Assembly: GCA_025517485.1 (NCBI GenBank) | Contig: JAOPKB010000008.1 | Location: 62,001 to 126,000 of the forward strand | Direction: 5' to 3' | DNA: 64,000 nt | Origin: Natronoglomus mannanivorans | Lineage (GTDB): Archaea; Halobacteriota; Halobacteria; Halobacteriales; Natrialbaceae | Shown here: piece after piece, positions 8,567 through 17,495 of the stretch | Layout: each line of letters begins with the position of its first letter | How positions within the stretch are numbered: position 1 is the first letter of the stretch | Translations under genes and position numbers: made by a program | Notes under the pieces: generated by a model | Seen by the model: the letters and a program-made list of their open reading frames with translations, nothing else | The model's database searches: none | What the model was told of the DNA's origin: nothing

Positions 8567-9749
8567 TGGTAACACCACTATCTACTCGGGAATCTGCTCG
8601 TATTGGGCTCTCAACGGACAACTCTGCTACCCGCCTCGTCGTCTCTGCGTGGAGGCACGCGACTCGATGATCGTCGCCTTCCGTGAGGTCCTCGAGTGGC
8701 GGATTTATCTCTGCACACTCCTCGGTTGCCTTCGGGCACCGATCTGCAAACGAACACCCGGACGGCATCTCGTGGGCTAACAGGTTGGGTACGTTTCCCG
8801 GAATCGGCTCGATTCTTGCGTTCGGATCGTCGAAATCGGGCAAGGACCCGAGGAGCCCATCGGTGTACGGGTTCGCGGGCCGTTCGAATACTTGTGGCGT
8901 TGGACCGACTTCGAACAGTTCACCCGCGTACATGACGGCTGTTCTGTCTGCGATTTCCGAGACGACGCCGAGATTGTGTGTGATAATCAGGATACTCATT
9001 CCCGTCTCGACTCGTAGCTCCCGGAGCAGGTCGACGATTCCCGCCTGAATCGTCACGTCGAGCCCTGTCGTCGGTTCGTCGGCGATCAGTACAGTCGGAT
9101 CAGAAGCGAGTGCCTGTGCGACCATCGCTCGCTGGAGCATCCCACCGCTGAACTGATGCGGATACTCGTCGACCCGATCGATCGGATCGGGAATATCTAC
9201 TCGATCGAGCAGTTCGATCGCCCGTTCGTAGCTCTCGCTCGAGACGAACGACGATTTCGGTGAGAGGATATCTCGAATCAAGTCGAGGAGTCCGTACGTG
9301 TCGCCGCGATCCAGACGCTTGTTGCACTCTACTGCTTCAGCGATCTGTTCGCCGACCGTCAACGAAGGATTGAACGCTGCTCCTGGATCCTGAAATATCA
9401 TGCCGAACTCGGTCCCACAGAGAGATTGTCGGATAGCCGGTGAAACGGCACGTACATTGACGTACTCGCCATCAACTACCTCTTTTTCTTTTTCTTTTTG
9501 TCCGCCCAGCTCGTCAGCGAGCTGGGGTGAACGGAACCAAATCTCACCATCTGTGATTTCACCAGGCGCTTCGATCAAGTCCATCAGAGACAATCCGGTG
9601 ACACTCTTGCCGCTCCCGCTCTCGCCGACCACTGCGAGGACTTCTCCTTGACCGAGATCGAAGTTGAGGCCGGAGACAGCGTTCACCTGACCAGCATCGG
9701 TGAAAAACCGGGTCGTAAGATCACGAACTTTGAGGATTTTCGGCGTCAT
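8559..9749 (-). CDS. Oligopeptide/dipeptide ABC transporter ATPase (DppD-like)
   Basis: A 396-aa partner ATPase. It has Walker A GESGSGKSVTG, Q-loop IFQDPGAAFNPSLTVGEQI, signature SGGMLQRAMVAQAL, Walker B VLIADEPTTGLD and H-loop ITHNL, then the family C-terminus NPYTDGLLGSLP with CSFADRCPKATEEC. Between Walker A and the Q-loop is a charged insert, GGQKEKEKEVVDGEY, encoded by a ctttttctttttcttttt tract. The start overlaps the DppC-like gene by 4 bp. Confidence 0.92.
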   Translation of the reverse strand: MTPKILKVRDLTTRFFTDAGQVNAVSGLNFDLGQGEVLAVVGESGSGKSVTGLSLMDLIEAPGEITDGEIWFRSPQLADELGGQKEKEKEVVDGEYVNVRAVSPAIRQSLCGTEFGMIFQDPGAAFNPSLTVGEQIAEAVECNKRLDRGDTYGLLDLIRDILSPKSSFVSSESYERAIELLDRVDIPDPIDRVDEYPHQFSGGMLQRAMVAQALASDPTVLIADEPTTGLDVTIQAGIVDLLRELRVETGMSILIITHNLGVVSEIADRTAVMYAGELFEVGPTPQVFERPANPYTDGLLGSLPDFDDPNARIEPIPGNVPNLLAHEMPSGCSFADRCPKATEECAEINPPLEDLTEGDDHRVACLHAETTRRVAELSVESPIRADSRVDSGVTNE

Positions 9750-10747
9750 AGTCCACCCCGCTGTATTCCCGGATCGAGAGCATCTCTAAGTAAGTCACCG
9801 AGGAGATTGATCCCGACCACTGTCACGACGATAAACAGACCTGGAACCGTCGACAGCCACCACGACGTTCCGAGATAATCTCTCCCGGCCGCGATATCGT
9901 ATCCCCACGAGAGGTTCGTCCCCGAGAACCCGAGAAACGAGAGCGAACTCTCGATGATGATGATGGACGCGACCTGAATCGTTGCGAGGACCAGAATCGG
10001 CGTTATCGAGTTGGGAAGGACGTGCTTCCAGATGATCTTCCAGTTACTCATTCCCATCGTTCGCGCTGCTATCACGTACTCTTCGTTTTTGGCTGCGATC
10101 GCCTCACCACGGGCGACACGGGCGATCCATACCCAGATCACACTGGAGATCGCGAGTGTGATCGTGATCGGTACCGTCAAATGGGTTGGTCGGCCGCTGA
10201 CGAGACCGCTTACTACCAGTGGATCGGGTATATCGACGTTTACGCTCCCAAATACACCAATCATTGCGAGGGTGATCAGAAGTGCTGGAAACGCGAGGAC
10301 GATATCGACGAACCGCATCAACACGGTATCCGTATTTCCGCCGTAATATCCGGACACCATTCCGACGGTCGTGCCGACGACGAGGGAGACGAGCATCGCA
10401 CTGAATGCGACGAGAATGGACGTTCTTGCGCCGTATATCGTACGCGAGAGCACGTCTCGTCCGTTACTGTCGGTTCCTAGCGGATGCGTCATCGAACCCA
10501 CGTTCGATTCGGTCACCGTCCGAATTTCACCGTCGATCATTCGTGTCGTTTCTTCCTCTTCCCCACCGAAGAATACCGGCGGCTGGTGGTTTCGAGAACT
10601 ATCCTGATCGGTCGGATCGTGCGGTGCGAGCATCGGTGCGAACAGCGCCATGACTATCATACTCAACAGTAGTATCACGCCTATCGTCGCAACGGCGTTC
10701 GACCGAAGTTCTTTTTTCAGTGACGTTCGAGTTCTGTCTGATATCAT
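9746..10747 (-). CDS. ABC transporter permease (DppC-like)
   Basis: A 333-aa inner membrane permease. After an N-terminal membrane helix there is an extracytoplasmic segment with HDPTDQDSSRNHQPPVFFGG. The binding-protein-dependent transport core follows, including HPLGTDSNGRDVLSR and the cytoplasmic coupling loop EYVIAARTMGMSNWKIIWKH (EAA-like). It pairs with the DppB-like permease and overlaps both neighbours by 4 bp. Confidence 0.92.
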   Translation of the reverse strand: MISDRTRTSLKKELRSNAVATIGVILLLSMIVMALFAPMLAPHDPTDQDSSRNHQPPVFFGGEEEETTRMIDGEIRTVTESNVGSMTHPLGTDSNGRDVLSRTIYGARTSILVAFSAMLVSLVVGTTVGMVSGYYGGNTDTVLMRFVDIVLAFPALLITLAMIGVFGSVNVDIPDPLVVSGLVSGRPTHLTVPITITLAISSVIWVWIARVARGEAIAAKNEEYVIAARTMGMSNWKIIWKHVLPNSITPILVLATIQVASIIIIESSLSFLGFSGTNLSWGYDIAAGRDYLGTSWWLSTVPGLFIVVTVVGINLLGDLLRDALDPGIQRGGL

Positions 10748-11736
10748 GCGAGGTCCACTTGCGGATTCAATTTCGCGTTGACGAAGTCGACGGCAATGTT
10801 GGTCAGGACGTATCCTGCACCGACGAGGATCAGAATTCCCTGCATCATCGGCCAGTCAGAGACGTTCAGTGACCTGATGAACAACGTTCCGAGTCCCGGC
10901 CAGGCGAACACCGACTCGACGACGACCGATCCACCGATGAGGCCTCCGAGTTGCAACCCCGTTACGGTTACCACCGGTGTGAGGCTATTCCGAAGGACGT
11001 ATCGATACATGAGTAGCGGTTCTGGGAGCCCTTTCCCGCGTGCAGCGAGGATGTACTCCTTTCCCATCTCCTCGAGGACGCCATTTCGCGTCAGTCGGAA
11101 GAGCAGTGCCATAAAGTACGTTCCGAGTGCGATCGTCGGGAGGATCATGTGGGCGACCCACGACGAGAGGCCACCGAAATCCCCTTGAAAAACGAGAAGT
11201 CCGGTTGCTTCCCCCAGTCCAATGGGCCTTCCACTGGTCGGTAACAGCCCGAACTGTACGGAGATGAACAATACCATCATTATCGCGAGCCAGAAGTTCG
11301 GTGTGCTGACACCGCCCAGCGAGACGAGATTCGATGTCGAATCTATCTTCGTCCCCCGGTACATCGCACTGAATATCCCGAGGGGAATCGACACGATCAC
11401 GGCAAAGAGCAGTGCAGCGACAGCTAGTTCTAGGGTTCCCGGTAGCGCGTGTAGTATCCGGCGGAGTACCGGCGTATTCGTCATGTACGAAAACCCGAGA
11501 TCTCCCTGCACGACACCGATCACGTAGTTTACGTACTGAACGAAGATGGGTTCGGTCAGTCCGAGATCTTCTTCGATTTGCCGGACGAGTTCCGGGCTCG
11601 CGTCGTCGGGTGCCATCAACTGTGCGGGGTTCGTCGGCGAAATAACTCGAAACAGGAAGACCGTCGTGATTACACCCCAGACGACGAATATTCCCTGTAT
11701 CGAACGTCGAGCGAGGAATGTGAGTACCTCTTTCAT
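10744..11736 (-). CDS. ABC transporter permease (DppB-like)
   Basis: A 330-aa permease with the DppB/OppB topology. An N-terminal helix is followed by FRVISPTNPAQLMAPDDASP, a core of five further hydrophobic segments, and the coupling motif EYILAARGKGLPEPLLMYRY. The C-terminus has DWPMMQGILILVGAGYVL, typical of the family. It is the first permease after the binding-protein gene (32-bp gap) and overlaps the next gene by 4 bp. Confidence 0.92.
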   Translation of the reverse strand: MKEVLTFLARRSIQGIFVVWGVITTVFLFRVISPTNPAQLMAPDDASPELVRQIEEDLGLTEPIFVQYVNYVIGVVQGDLGFSYMTNTPVLRRILHALPGTLELAVAALLFAVIVSIPLGIFSAMYRGTKIDSTSNLVSLGGVSTPNFWLAIMMVLFISVQFGLLPTSGRPIGLGEATGLLVFQGDFGGLSSWVAHMILPTIALGTYFMALLFRLTRNGVLEEMGKEYILAARGKGLPEPLLMYRYVLRNSLTPVVTVTGLQLGGLIGGSVVVESVFAWPGLGTLFIRSLNVSDWPMMQGILILVGAGYVLTNIAVDFVNAKLNPQVDLA

Positions 11737-11768
11737 AGTATCGAAATACGCATCGTTATCGCACTCCG

Positions 11769-13424
11769 TTATTCTGCAGGACCCGAGCCGACGGTGGTCA
11801 TGAGTTCGTCGTTCCGGGGTTCCCAGTCGAAGGCCTCGTTGATGCCGTAGACACTCTCTTGTTGGTGGAGGAACAGCCAGACTGCTTCCTCGCGTGCGAT
11901 CGTATTTGCCTCCTGTAAGAGCGCTTCACGGTCGTCTGGATCTTCGGTATTGGCCGCTTGGTCGATGAGGCTCTGGATCTCGTCTTTCTCTTCGCTCTCG
12001 ACTTTACCGAACCGACCAACGCGATCGTCGAGAACGATCGCCTGAAACGTCTGGGAGGCATCGTACGATGGATGACCGTAGCCGACGGCGAAGAAGTCCA
12101 TTTCGTCGGGATCGTGCTGATCGTTCCACAGCGTCCCGAACGTCGTCAGATCGAGTTCGTTCACTTCGCAGGAGACGTTCGGAAGGTCGTCGATGTAACC
12201 TGCGACTGCCGTTACGAACTCGGTGTCCAGTAACATCCGTCCGACGCCGAAGCTGAACTCGAGTTCGATGCCAGCGTGCCCGCTCTCCTCGACGAGTTCT
12301 GCCGCACGTTCCGGGTCGTACGGATATGGATCGAGGTCTGGATTGTAGCCGAACATTTCCGGGAGAGCAGGTTGGGTGGAGACGGTTCCGAAGCCTTGCA
12401 TCACGTTCTCGATGTACTCCTCGTTGTTCACGGCGTAGTTCATCGCTTGCCGGAACTCCTTGCTATCCCACGGTTCGACAGTGATGTCCATGACCCCGTG
12501 GACTACCCGTGAACTCGGCCGTGAAGTGACGGATAAGTCGGACTCCTCCCTGACTCTGCCGACGTCGGCTGGTGGTAACGTTTCGATCAAGTGAACTTCC
12601 CCTGCGAGGAGCTGGTTGACCCGCGTCGCACTCTCGGTCACTCCTGTGTAGGTTACTTCGTCGAACTCCGGCGGATCGCCCCAGTACTCGTCGAACGGCT
12701 CGAACACGGCGTAATCCTCCTCGACGAAATCCACGAGCTTGTAGGGGCCGGTTCCGTTCATCTCGGTGTTTACGGTCTCGAGATCGTTACCCTCGACCCA
12801 TTCCTTGTTGAGAATCACGACCCCGAGATAGGACGCAGTTGAAGTTTCGATTGCGGTGTTCAACCCATCGGATACGAGATCTACCGTGTACTCGTCGACG
12901 ATCTCTACGTCTTCGATACCGATAACGTGACCTTGTCTATCGGACGTAATATCCACGTCGTCGTCGATGATTCGCCGAATGCTGTACTGAACGTCCTCCG
13001 CAGTCAGTTCTCCACCCTCGTGCCACTGCACACCTTCTCGGAGTTCGAACCGGTACTGGCCGGGTTCGACGCGGTACCAGTCGGTGGCAAGACGCGGTTC
13101 AATCTCTCCTGTCGGACCTCGTGCGAGCAGTCCTTCGTACGAATTCGTCGTCACCGACGATGGGGGAATACCCGCCGATTGGTGCGGGTCGACCGTATCG
13201 GCTCCCGCGGAACTGAGGATAATTTCGACCTCCGATAGTAACCCCTGGTCCTCGTTTCCACCGTCGTCATCATCGCCGTTTTCCCCTTCAGTGCCATCGT
13301 CTCCCTCACTATCGCTCCCCACACATCCCGCGAGGAATGCGGTTCCAGCTGCAGCAGTTCCACCCACGTATCGCATAAATCTTCGCCTTCGAACGTCCGC
13401 TGCAACCGAATCTCTTTCCATCAT
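11769..13424 (-). CDS. Extracellular solute-binding protein, family 5, Tat lipoprotein
   Basis: A 551-aa periplasmic-type binding protein (SBP_bac_5, DppA/OppA/NikA type) that should set the specificity of this transporter. The N-terminus carries a Tat motif RRRRFMRYVGG and lipobox LAGC, followed by an acidic linker of about 30 residues. The family core includes DTVDPHQSAGIPPSSVTTNS and the signature-like YRFELREGVQWHEGGELTAEDV. It heads the operon of permeases, ATPases and the MATE gene. A leaderless promoter is likely (TATA at 13451-13459). The ligand may be a small amide or peptide, given the amidohydrolases across the promoter region. Confidence 0.92.
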   Translation of the reverse strand: MMERDSVAADVRRRRFMRYVGGTAAAGTAFLAGCVGSDSEGDDGTEGENGDDDDGGNEDQGLLSEVEIILSSAGADTVDPHQSAGIPPSSVTTNSYEGLLARGPTGEIEPRLATDWYRVEPGQYRFELREGVQWHEGGELTAEDVQYSIRRIIDDDVDITSDRQGHVIGIEDVEIVDEYTVDLVSDGLNTAIETSTASYLGVVILNKEWVEGNDLETVNTEMNGTGPYKLVDFVEEDYAVFEPFDEYWGDPPEFDEVTYTGVTESATRVNQLLAGEVHLIETLPPADVGRVREESDLSVTSRPSSRVVHGVMDITVEPWDSKEFRQAMNYAVNNEEYIENVMQGFGTVSTQPALPEMFGYNPDLDPYPYDPERAAELVEESGHAGIELEFSFGVGRMLLDTEFVTAVAGYIDDLPNVSCEVNELDLTTFGTLWNDQHDPDEMDFFAVGYGHPSYDASQTFQAIVLDDRVGRFGKVESEEKDEIQSLIDQAANTEDPDDREALLQEANTIAREEAVWLFLHQQESVYGINEAFDWEPRNDELMTTVGSGPAE

Positions 13425-13719
13425 ATCTCGATATGGACAATACGAAACTATTACTTATACATTCTGGACAAGCGATTCGGGATTCCCGTGTACACTTCTA
13501 GTTGTTTAATGCTATGTCGTCAATAGTTGTCTGTCGACGAAACCGAGGTGTAGCCACAAACCGTACGCACGCTTATCTAGAACGACCTCAATATTCACCC
13601 TCTCTGGGGAGGATTTAACCCGCTCAGATCTCGTTCTCCGCTCAAGTACACAATGACTATCGAACAACCTAATACGATATGGACGGAACGGTTATCACTC
13701 ACTTTGATTTGGACAGGTC
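13425..13719. promoter_or_regulatory. Divergent promoter region of the peptide ABC operon
   Basis: On the minus strand TATAAGTAA (13451-13459) sits about 30 bp before the binding-protein ATG, giving a leaderless or near-leaderless transcript. On the plus side toward the amidohydrolase at 13720 the sequence is AT-richer (acttatctaga, 13569-13579; gattt near 13706), but no box is at the ideal distance. Confidence 0.5.
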
Positions 13720-14424
13720 ATGGGTGAAACCATACGAGAAAATCACTTCGTACCCGACTACGTGAGTGATACTGACCTCGAGTACTTCGCAAAGAGTGGT
13801 ACAGATAAGCGCACTGGCTGGGGGGACAACCCTGCACTTCTCATCGTCGATATGACTGAAGCGTTCGTCGACGGCGAGTATATCACTGGACGGTCGGACA
13901 CCGGTCAGGCGGCAGTCGAAGCTAACGAACGACTGCTCACTACGGCTCGTGAGACTGGGGTCCCGGTCTTTTACACGACTCCGATCAGTGATGGAACGCT
14001 CCCCGACGAGTATCGAACCACGTCCTCAGAGGAAACCGAATTGAGCGAGGAGCGTCGTCGTATCTACTCCTCGGCTGGAAACGCCATCGCGGCCCCCATC
14101 GCCCCGGCCGAAGACGAAGTCGTCATCGAGAAGCCAGCACCGAGTTCGTTCTTCGATACCCATCTCTCGAACCTGCTTCACTACTATGATATCGACACGC
14201 TGATCGTTACCGGTATGACCACCAGTGGCTGTGTCAGAGCGACTGTCGTCGACGGGAAATCGAGCAACTTCAGAATCGTCGTTCCCGTCGAATGCGTGGC
14301 CGATCGGTCGATCAGTTCACACAACATGTCGTTGTTCGATATGGACATGAAGTACGCCGACGTCACACCGCTCGAAGACGTCCTCGAGACGCTCGAGGCG
14401 ATGGAACCGATGCCAGCTGACTGA
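13720..14424 (+). CDS. Isochorismatase-like cysteine hydrolase (paralogue 1)
   Basis: A 234-aa amidohydrolase of the isochorismatase/N-carbamoylsarcosine amidase superfamily. The catalytic triad is readable: Asp in LLIVDMTEAF, Lys in VIEKPAPSSFF, and nucleophilic Cys in TGMTTSGCVRATVVDG, just after LHYYDIDTLIVTG. Members hydrolyse C-N bonds in N-carbamoyl compounds, nicotinamide or ureides. It is divergent from the peptide-type importer, which may bring in the substrate. A close paralogue follows at 14885. Confidence 0.88.
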   Translation: MGETIRENHFVPDYVSDTDLEYFAKSGTDKRTGWGDNPALLIVDMTEAFVDGEYITGRSDTGQAAVEANERLLTTARETGVPVFYTTPISDGTLPDEYRTTSSEETELSEERRRIYSSAGNAIAAPIAPAEDEVVIEKPAPSSFFDTHLSNLLHYYDIDTLIVTGMTTSGCVRATVVDGKSSNFRIVVPVECVADRSISSHNMSLFDMDMKYADVTPLEDVLETLEAMEPMPAD

Positions 14425-14611
14425 TTTCGATCCGTCTTTCTTTGCCGTCGAACTCACCGTACCGAACCGATCGTTCGCACTATCGTGGTTTTCTCTCCTC
14501 TCTCGAGTTTCGCCGACGTTGAGGGGAAAGTCTGCCGATACGAACGATTACTCGAGATTGACCTCACGCGATACTGATAATAAAATTGATGGTTATTTGT
14601 CAAACCAACGT

Positions 14612-14649
14612 TGTGCGATCAGTGTTCCTCAATTCAGTGGTTGCCATAG
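14612..14649. mobile_element. Half MITE-like element end (copy 2)
   Basis: Read on the minus strand, this is CTATGGCAACCACTGAATTG, then aggaacactgatcgcacaa. It lines up base for base with the CTATAGTAGCCACTGAACG...CTGATCGTACGAC terminus of the 28145-28342 element. No matching opposite end is visible. Confidence 0.4.
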
Positions 14650-14839
14650 TGATGAGCGATTAGAGCCGACGATCATCTCTTCGCTCTTTAGTTACTTCTT
14701 GTGGAATACGAAGCACATCTGTGGCTTTAATATGGTGTAATAGATGGGGATATATTATGGGGATCTCAATCTTTGAGGTGGTGCATGCGGACTATCTCTC
14801 TAATTATGCGCCTCTTCTAGGCATACATAGTACCTAACT

Positions 14840-14854
14840 CTCACTAAGCGTGAG
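14840..14854. promoter_or_regulatory. Inverted repeat upstream of amidohydrolase paralogue 2
   Basis: CTCAC-taagc-GTGAG is a perfect 5-bp-arm inverted repeat abutting the TATA-like box, so it could be an operator. Confidence 0.4.
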
Positions 14855-14855
14855 C

Positions 14856-14865
14856 TTTTTAAATT
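14856..14865 (+). promoter_or_regulatory. TATA-like box, amidohydrolase paralogue 2
   Basis: TTTTTAAATT is centred about 25 bp upstream of the ATG at 14885, the spacing of a leaderless haloarchaeal promoter. Confidence 0.6.
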
Positions 14866-14884
14866 AGGTTTCTGTTCACCAATC

Positions 14885-15601
14885 ATGGGTCAAAACCTAG
14901 CAGACCTGAAGGCGGAGAACTACGTTCCAGACGTCGTCCCAGATTCGGATCTCGAGTACTTCGAGACCGACGGACAGTCGCGGAAGATCGGGTGGGGAGA
15001 CACTCCTGCGGTCCTCGTGGTCGATATGACGCTCGCGTTTACCGAGGAACGGCCCGAGGTCGGCGAGCCGTGTGTCGAGGCGAACGCCGAACTGCTCGAT
15101 GCAGCACGAGAGGCGGACGTTCCGGTATTCTACGTGACGCCGACCGCACCCGGCACGTACCCTGACGACTATCACGGAACCACGAAGACGTCGAGCGGGG
15201 AGAGCCAGAAGCCCGAAGCAGAGCGTGCCGAGTGGAACGACAAACTCGACACAATCGCACCGGAACTCGAACCCGAGGAGGACGACGTCGTCCTCCCGAA
15301 ACCGCGTGCAAGTTCGTTTTTCGACACGCACGTCGGAAACATGCTCCACTATTACGATATCGATACGCTGATCGTCACCGGTATGACTACCAGTGGCTGC
15401 GTCAGAGGCACTGTCGTCGACGGCCAATCGAGCAACTTCAACGTCATCGTGCCACCGGAGTGCGTTGCCGACCGATCGATCATCTCACACGAGATGTCGC
15501 TGTTCGACATGAGCATGAAGTACGCTGACGTAACGCCGCTGGACGACGTCATCGAGAAACTCGACGAGTACACGAAAGCTACTGTTACTGCAGATGATTG
15601 A
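14885..15601 (+). CDS. Isochorismatase-like cysteine hydrolase (paralogue 2)
   Basis: A 238-aa paralogue of the gene at 13720. It has the same triad context: Asp in VLVVDMTLAF, Lys in VLPKPRASSFF and Cys in TGMTTSGCVRGTVVDG. Long identical stretches flank the active site (LHYYDIDTLIVTGMTTSGCV, then SLFDM.MKYADVTPL). The middle loop (TAPGTYPDDYHGTTKTSSGE) differs most, which suggests altered substrate range. It has its own leaderless promoter, separated from the first copy by AT-rich DNA. The two may also assemble as hetero-oligomers, which is inference. Confidence 0.88.
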   Translation: MGQNLADLKAENYVPDVVPDSDLEYFETDGQSRKIGWGDTPAVLVVDMTLAFTEERPEVGEPCVEANAELLDAAREADVPVFYVTPTAPGTYPDDYHGTTKTSSGESQKPEAERAEWNDKLDTIAPELEPEEDDVVLPKPRASSFFDTHVGNMLHYYDIDTLIVTGMTTSGCVRGTVVDGQSSNFNVIVPPECVADRSIISHEMSLFDMSMKYADVTPLDDVIEKLDEYTKATVTADD

Positions 15602-15638
15602 ACAGTAGCGTCTCGACGATGATCGTCGAATTTGACGC

Positions 15639-15756
15639 CTATCGTAGCCACTGAAAGTCGTGCCACCAGACCACGCGACAGAAACACGGTTCGAGGTCCA
15701 GTGTGAACGCGAACCGCGGACTGTGTGATCACTGTGAAAGAGCAGTTGGTACTGTC
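15639..15756. mobile_element. MITE-like element, internally deleted (copy 3)
   Basis: The left end CTATCGTAGCCACTGAAAG continues with gtcgtgccaccagaccacgcgacag. The right end, read on the opposite strand, ends with cacagtccgcggttcgc like the family. The total of about 118 bp implies the interior has been lost. It lies between amidohydrolase paralogue 2 and ridA. Confidence 0.45.
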
Positions 15757-15891
15757 GTGGTGAGCGATCGTGTTCAACGGCGTTCAAAAATACTGCGCGA
15801 CACTTTTCGCCTGTACTCGAACCCAATATCGAGGGTACGTCTCAGCACTGTCGGTCGTCAGTCGTCGCTATCGATGCCAATTCCCACCCGA

Positions 15892-16272
15892 TCACTCACT
15901 CGAGGCGATCGCTTCGATTTCGACGCCGACGCCCTTGGGTAGGTTCGCCACCTCGAGGGCGCTGCGGGCGGGCGGTTCGTCGTCGAAGAACTCGCCGTAG
16001 GTCTCGTTCATCTCCTCGAAGTCGTCGATGTCGTCGAGGAAGACGGTGACCTTCAGGACGTCGCTCGTCTCGAGACCCTCCTCGGCGAGAATTCCCTCGA
16101 TGTTCGCGAGTGACTGTTCGGTCTGGACGGCGATCGGTTCGTCGGCCAGCAGGTCGCCGTCGGGCGTCATCGGAATCTGGCCGGCGGTGAAGACGAGGTC
16201 GCCGTTCGTGGTCGCCTGACTGTACGCGCCGACCGCCGCGGGTGCGTTGTCCGTGCTAACTACGCGCTTCAT
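15892..16272 (-). CDS. ridA: RidA family protein (YjgF/YER057c/UK114)
   Basis: A 126-aa enamine/imine deaminase of the RidA family, the usual length. It has AVGAYSQATTNGDLVFTAGQIP at the N-terminus, the conserved Arg of PPARSALEVANLPKGVGVEIEAIA at the C-terminus, and VLKVTVFLDDIDDF in the middle. RidA proteins quench reactive 2-aminoacrylate-type intermediates from PLP enzymes. A TATA-like AATTTAAGG lies about 28 bp upstream on the minus strand. It is divergent from a nucleoside hydrolase gene. Confidence 0.93.
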   Translation of the reverse strand: MKRVVSTDNAPAAVGAYSQATTNGDLVFTAGQIPMTPDGDLLADEPIAVQTEQSLANIEGILAEEGLETSDVLKVTVFLDDIDDFEEMNETYGEFFDDEPPARSALEVANLPKGVGVEIEAIASSE

Positions 16273-16412
16273 ACGGGACTCGACTGGACGCTAGCCCTTA
16301 AATTCGCTCACATTCGCCCGTCGTCCTCGATTCGAGAAGACGGACTCCCCCGACGACGCAAACTCGCCGTCGGAGGCAAGCTATTTGACTCCCGATCCGG
16401 AACCGTCCACCC

Positions 16413-17390
16413 ATGTCGAACGCATCCAGACGCCTCGTTCTCGATACCGACACGGCCGGCGACGACACGCAAGCGATCCTGCTCGCGGCACTCTCCGACC
16501 GCGTCGACCTCGAGGGTGTGACCATCGGCGCGGGCAACGTCCCGTTCGATTATCAGGTCGAGAACGCGAAGTACACGCTGGATCTCGCTGGCGTCGCCGA
16601 GGACGTCCCGGTCTACGAGGGCGCGCGATCACCTCTATTGAAGGACCACGAGTTCGCCGAATACGTCCACGGAGAGGGTGGTCTCGGCGGCGAGCTCTTT
16701 CCGGACACCGGCATTCCCTCCGCCGACGAACACGCCGTCGACTACATCGTCCGTACGGCCCGCGAGAACCCCGGCGAGATCACGGTCGCCTGTATCGCCC
16801 CGCTAACGAACCTCGCGCTCGCCTTCCAGCGCGAACCCGACCTTCCCGACCTGCTCGCGGACGTCTGGATCATGGGCGGCGCGGTGAACACGCTCGGCAA
16901 CTTCACCCCCGCAGCGGAGTACAACTTCTGGGTCGACCCCGACGCCGCCCGGATCGTCCTCGAGGCCTTCGAGACGACGCTGGTCGACTGGGGCGTGACG
17001 GTCCGGGACTCGCTGTTCGACGAATCGGTCTTCGCCGAAGTGGCGGAAATCGACACGCCGCTGGCGGAGTTCTTCACGACGATCACCGACGCGGTCCGCG
17101 AGTTCAACGCCGAGTCCGAACACGACGCCCTCGGCGCGGACGTGACCACCCAGCCCGACTCGATGACGCTCGCGACGCTGCTCGAGCCCGATATCGTCGA
17201 GGAGGCTGGCACTTACTACGTCGAGGTCGACGACCGCGAGGGGATGACACGGGGCTACAGTCTAGTGGACGAACTCGGAATTGGTGACGGCGAGGCGAAG
17301 ACGCGGGTCGTCGAGTCCGTCGACGGGGATCGATTCGAACGGATGATGCTCGACCTCTTCGAGTACGAGGATCCACACCGTTCGGCGTAA
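16413..17390 (+). CDS. Nucleoside hydrolase (inosine-uridine preferring type)
   Basis: A 325-aa enzyme hydrolysing N-glycosidic bonds of ribonucleosides. The Ca-binding signature LDTDTAGDDTQAI is a variant of DTDxGxDD, with Ala in place of the usual Pro. IAPLTNLALAF and VDVWIMGGAVNTLGNFTP-type segments follow, including AEYNFWVDPDAARIV. It precedes the BMP-type nucleoside importer by about 100 bp, consistent with cleavage of imported nucleosides to base and ribose. It differs clearly from the second nucleoside hydrolase at 28337. Confidence 0.9.
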   Translation: MSNASRRLVLDTDTAGDDTQAILLAALSDRVDLEGVTIGAGNVPFDYQVENAKYTLDLAGVAEDVPVYEGARSPLLKDHEFAEYVHGEGGLGGELFPDTGIPSADEHAVDYIVRTARENPGEITVACIAPLTNLALAFQREPDLPDLLADVWIMGGAVNTLGNFTPAAEYNFWVDPDAARIVLEAFETTLVDWGVTVRDSLFDESVFAEVAEIDTPLAEFFTTITDAVREFNAESEHDALGADVTTQPDSMTLATLLEPDIVEEAGTYYVEVDDREGMTRGYSLVDELGIGDGEAKTRVVESVDGDRFERMMLDLFEYEDPHRSA

Positions 17391-17462
17391 TCTTCGGTCG
17401 AACGTTTCCCCATCTCGGTTTTTATAGTCGTTCGTCCAGTGAACGGACGACTACTGATCCCA

Positions 17463-17471
17463 ACATATATG
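17463..17471 (+). promoter_or_regulatory. TATA-like box of the nucleoside importer operon
   Basis: ACATATATG is centred about 27-29 bp upstream of the ATG at 17496. This supports that start over upstream in-frame ones at 17439 and 17469. A second AT box (tttttatag, 17418-17426) is further upstream. Confidence 0.5.
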
Positions 17472-17495
17472 TTTGCAGACTCGAGTGCTACGGAT

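Larger units (their letters stand above)
14425..14884. other. AT-richer spacer between the two amidohydrolases
   Basis: This 460-bp gap has no supported gene. It contains a half MITE-like end (14612-14649), an inverted repeat (14840-14854) and a TATA-like box (14856-14865) serving the next gene. The lower GC suggests insertion or decay between duplicated genes. Confidence 0.5.
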
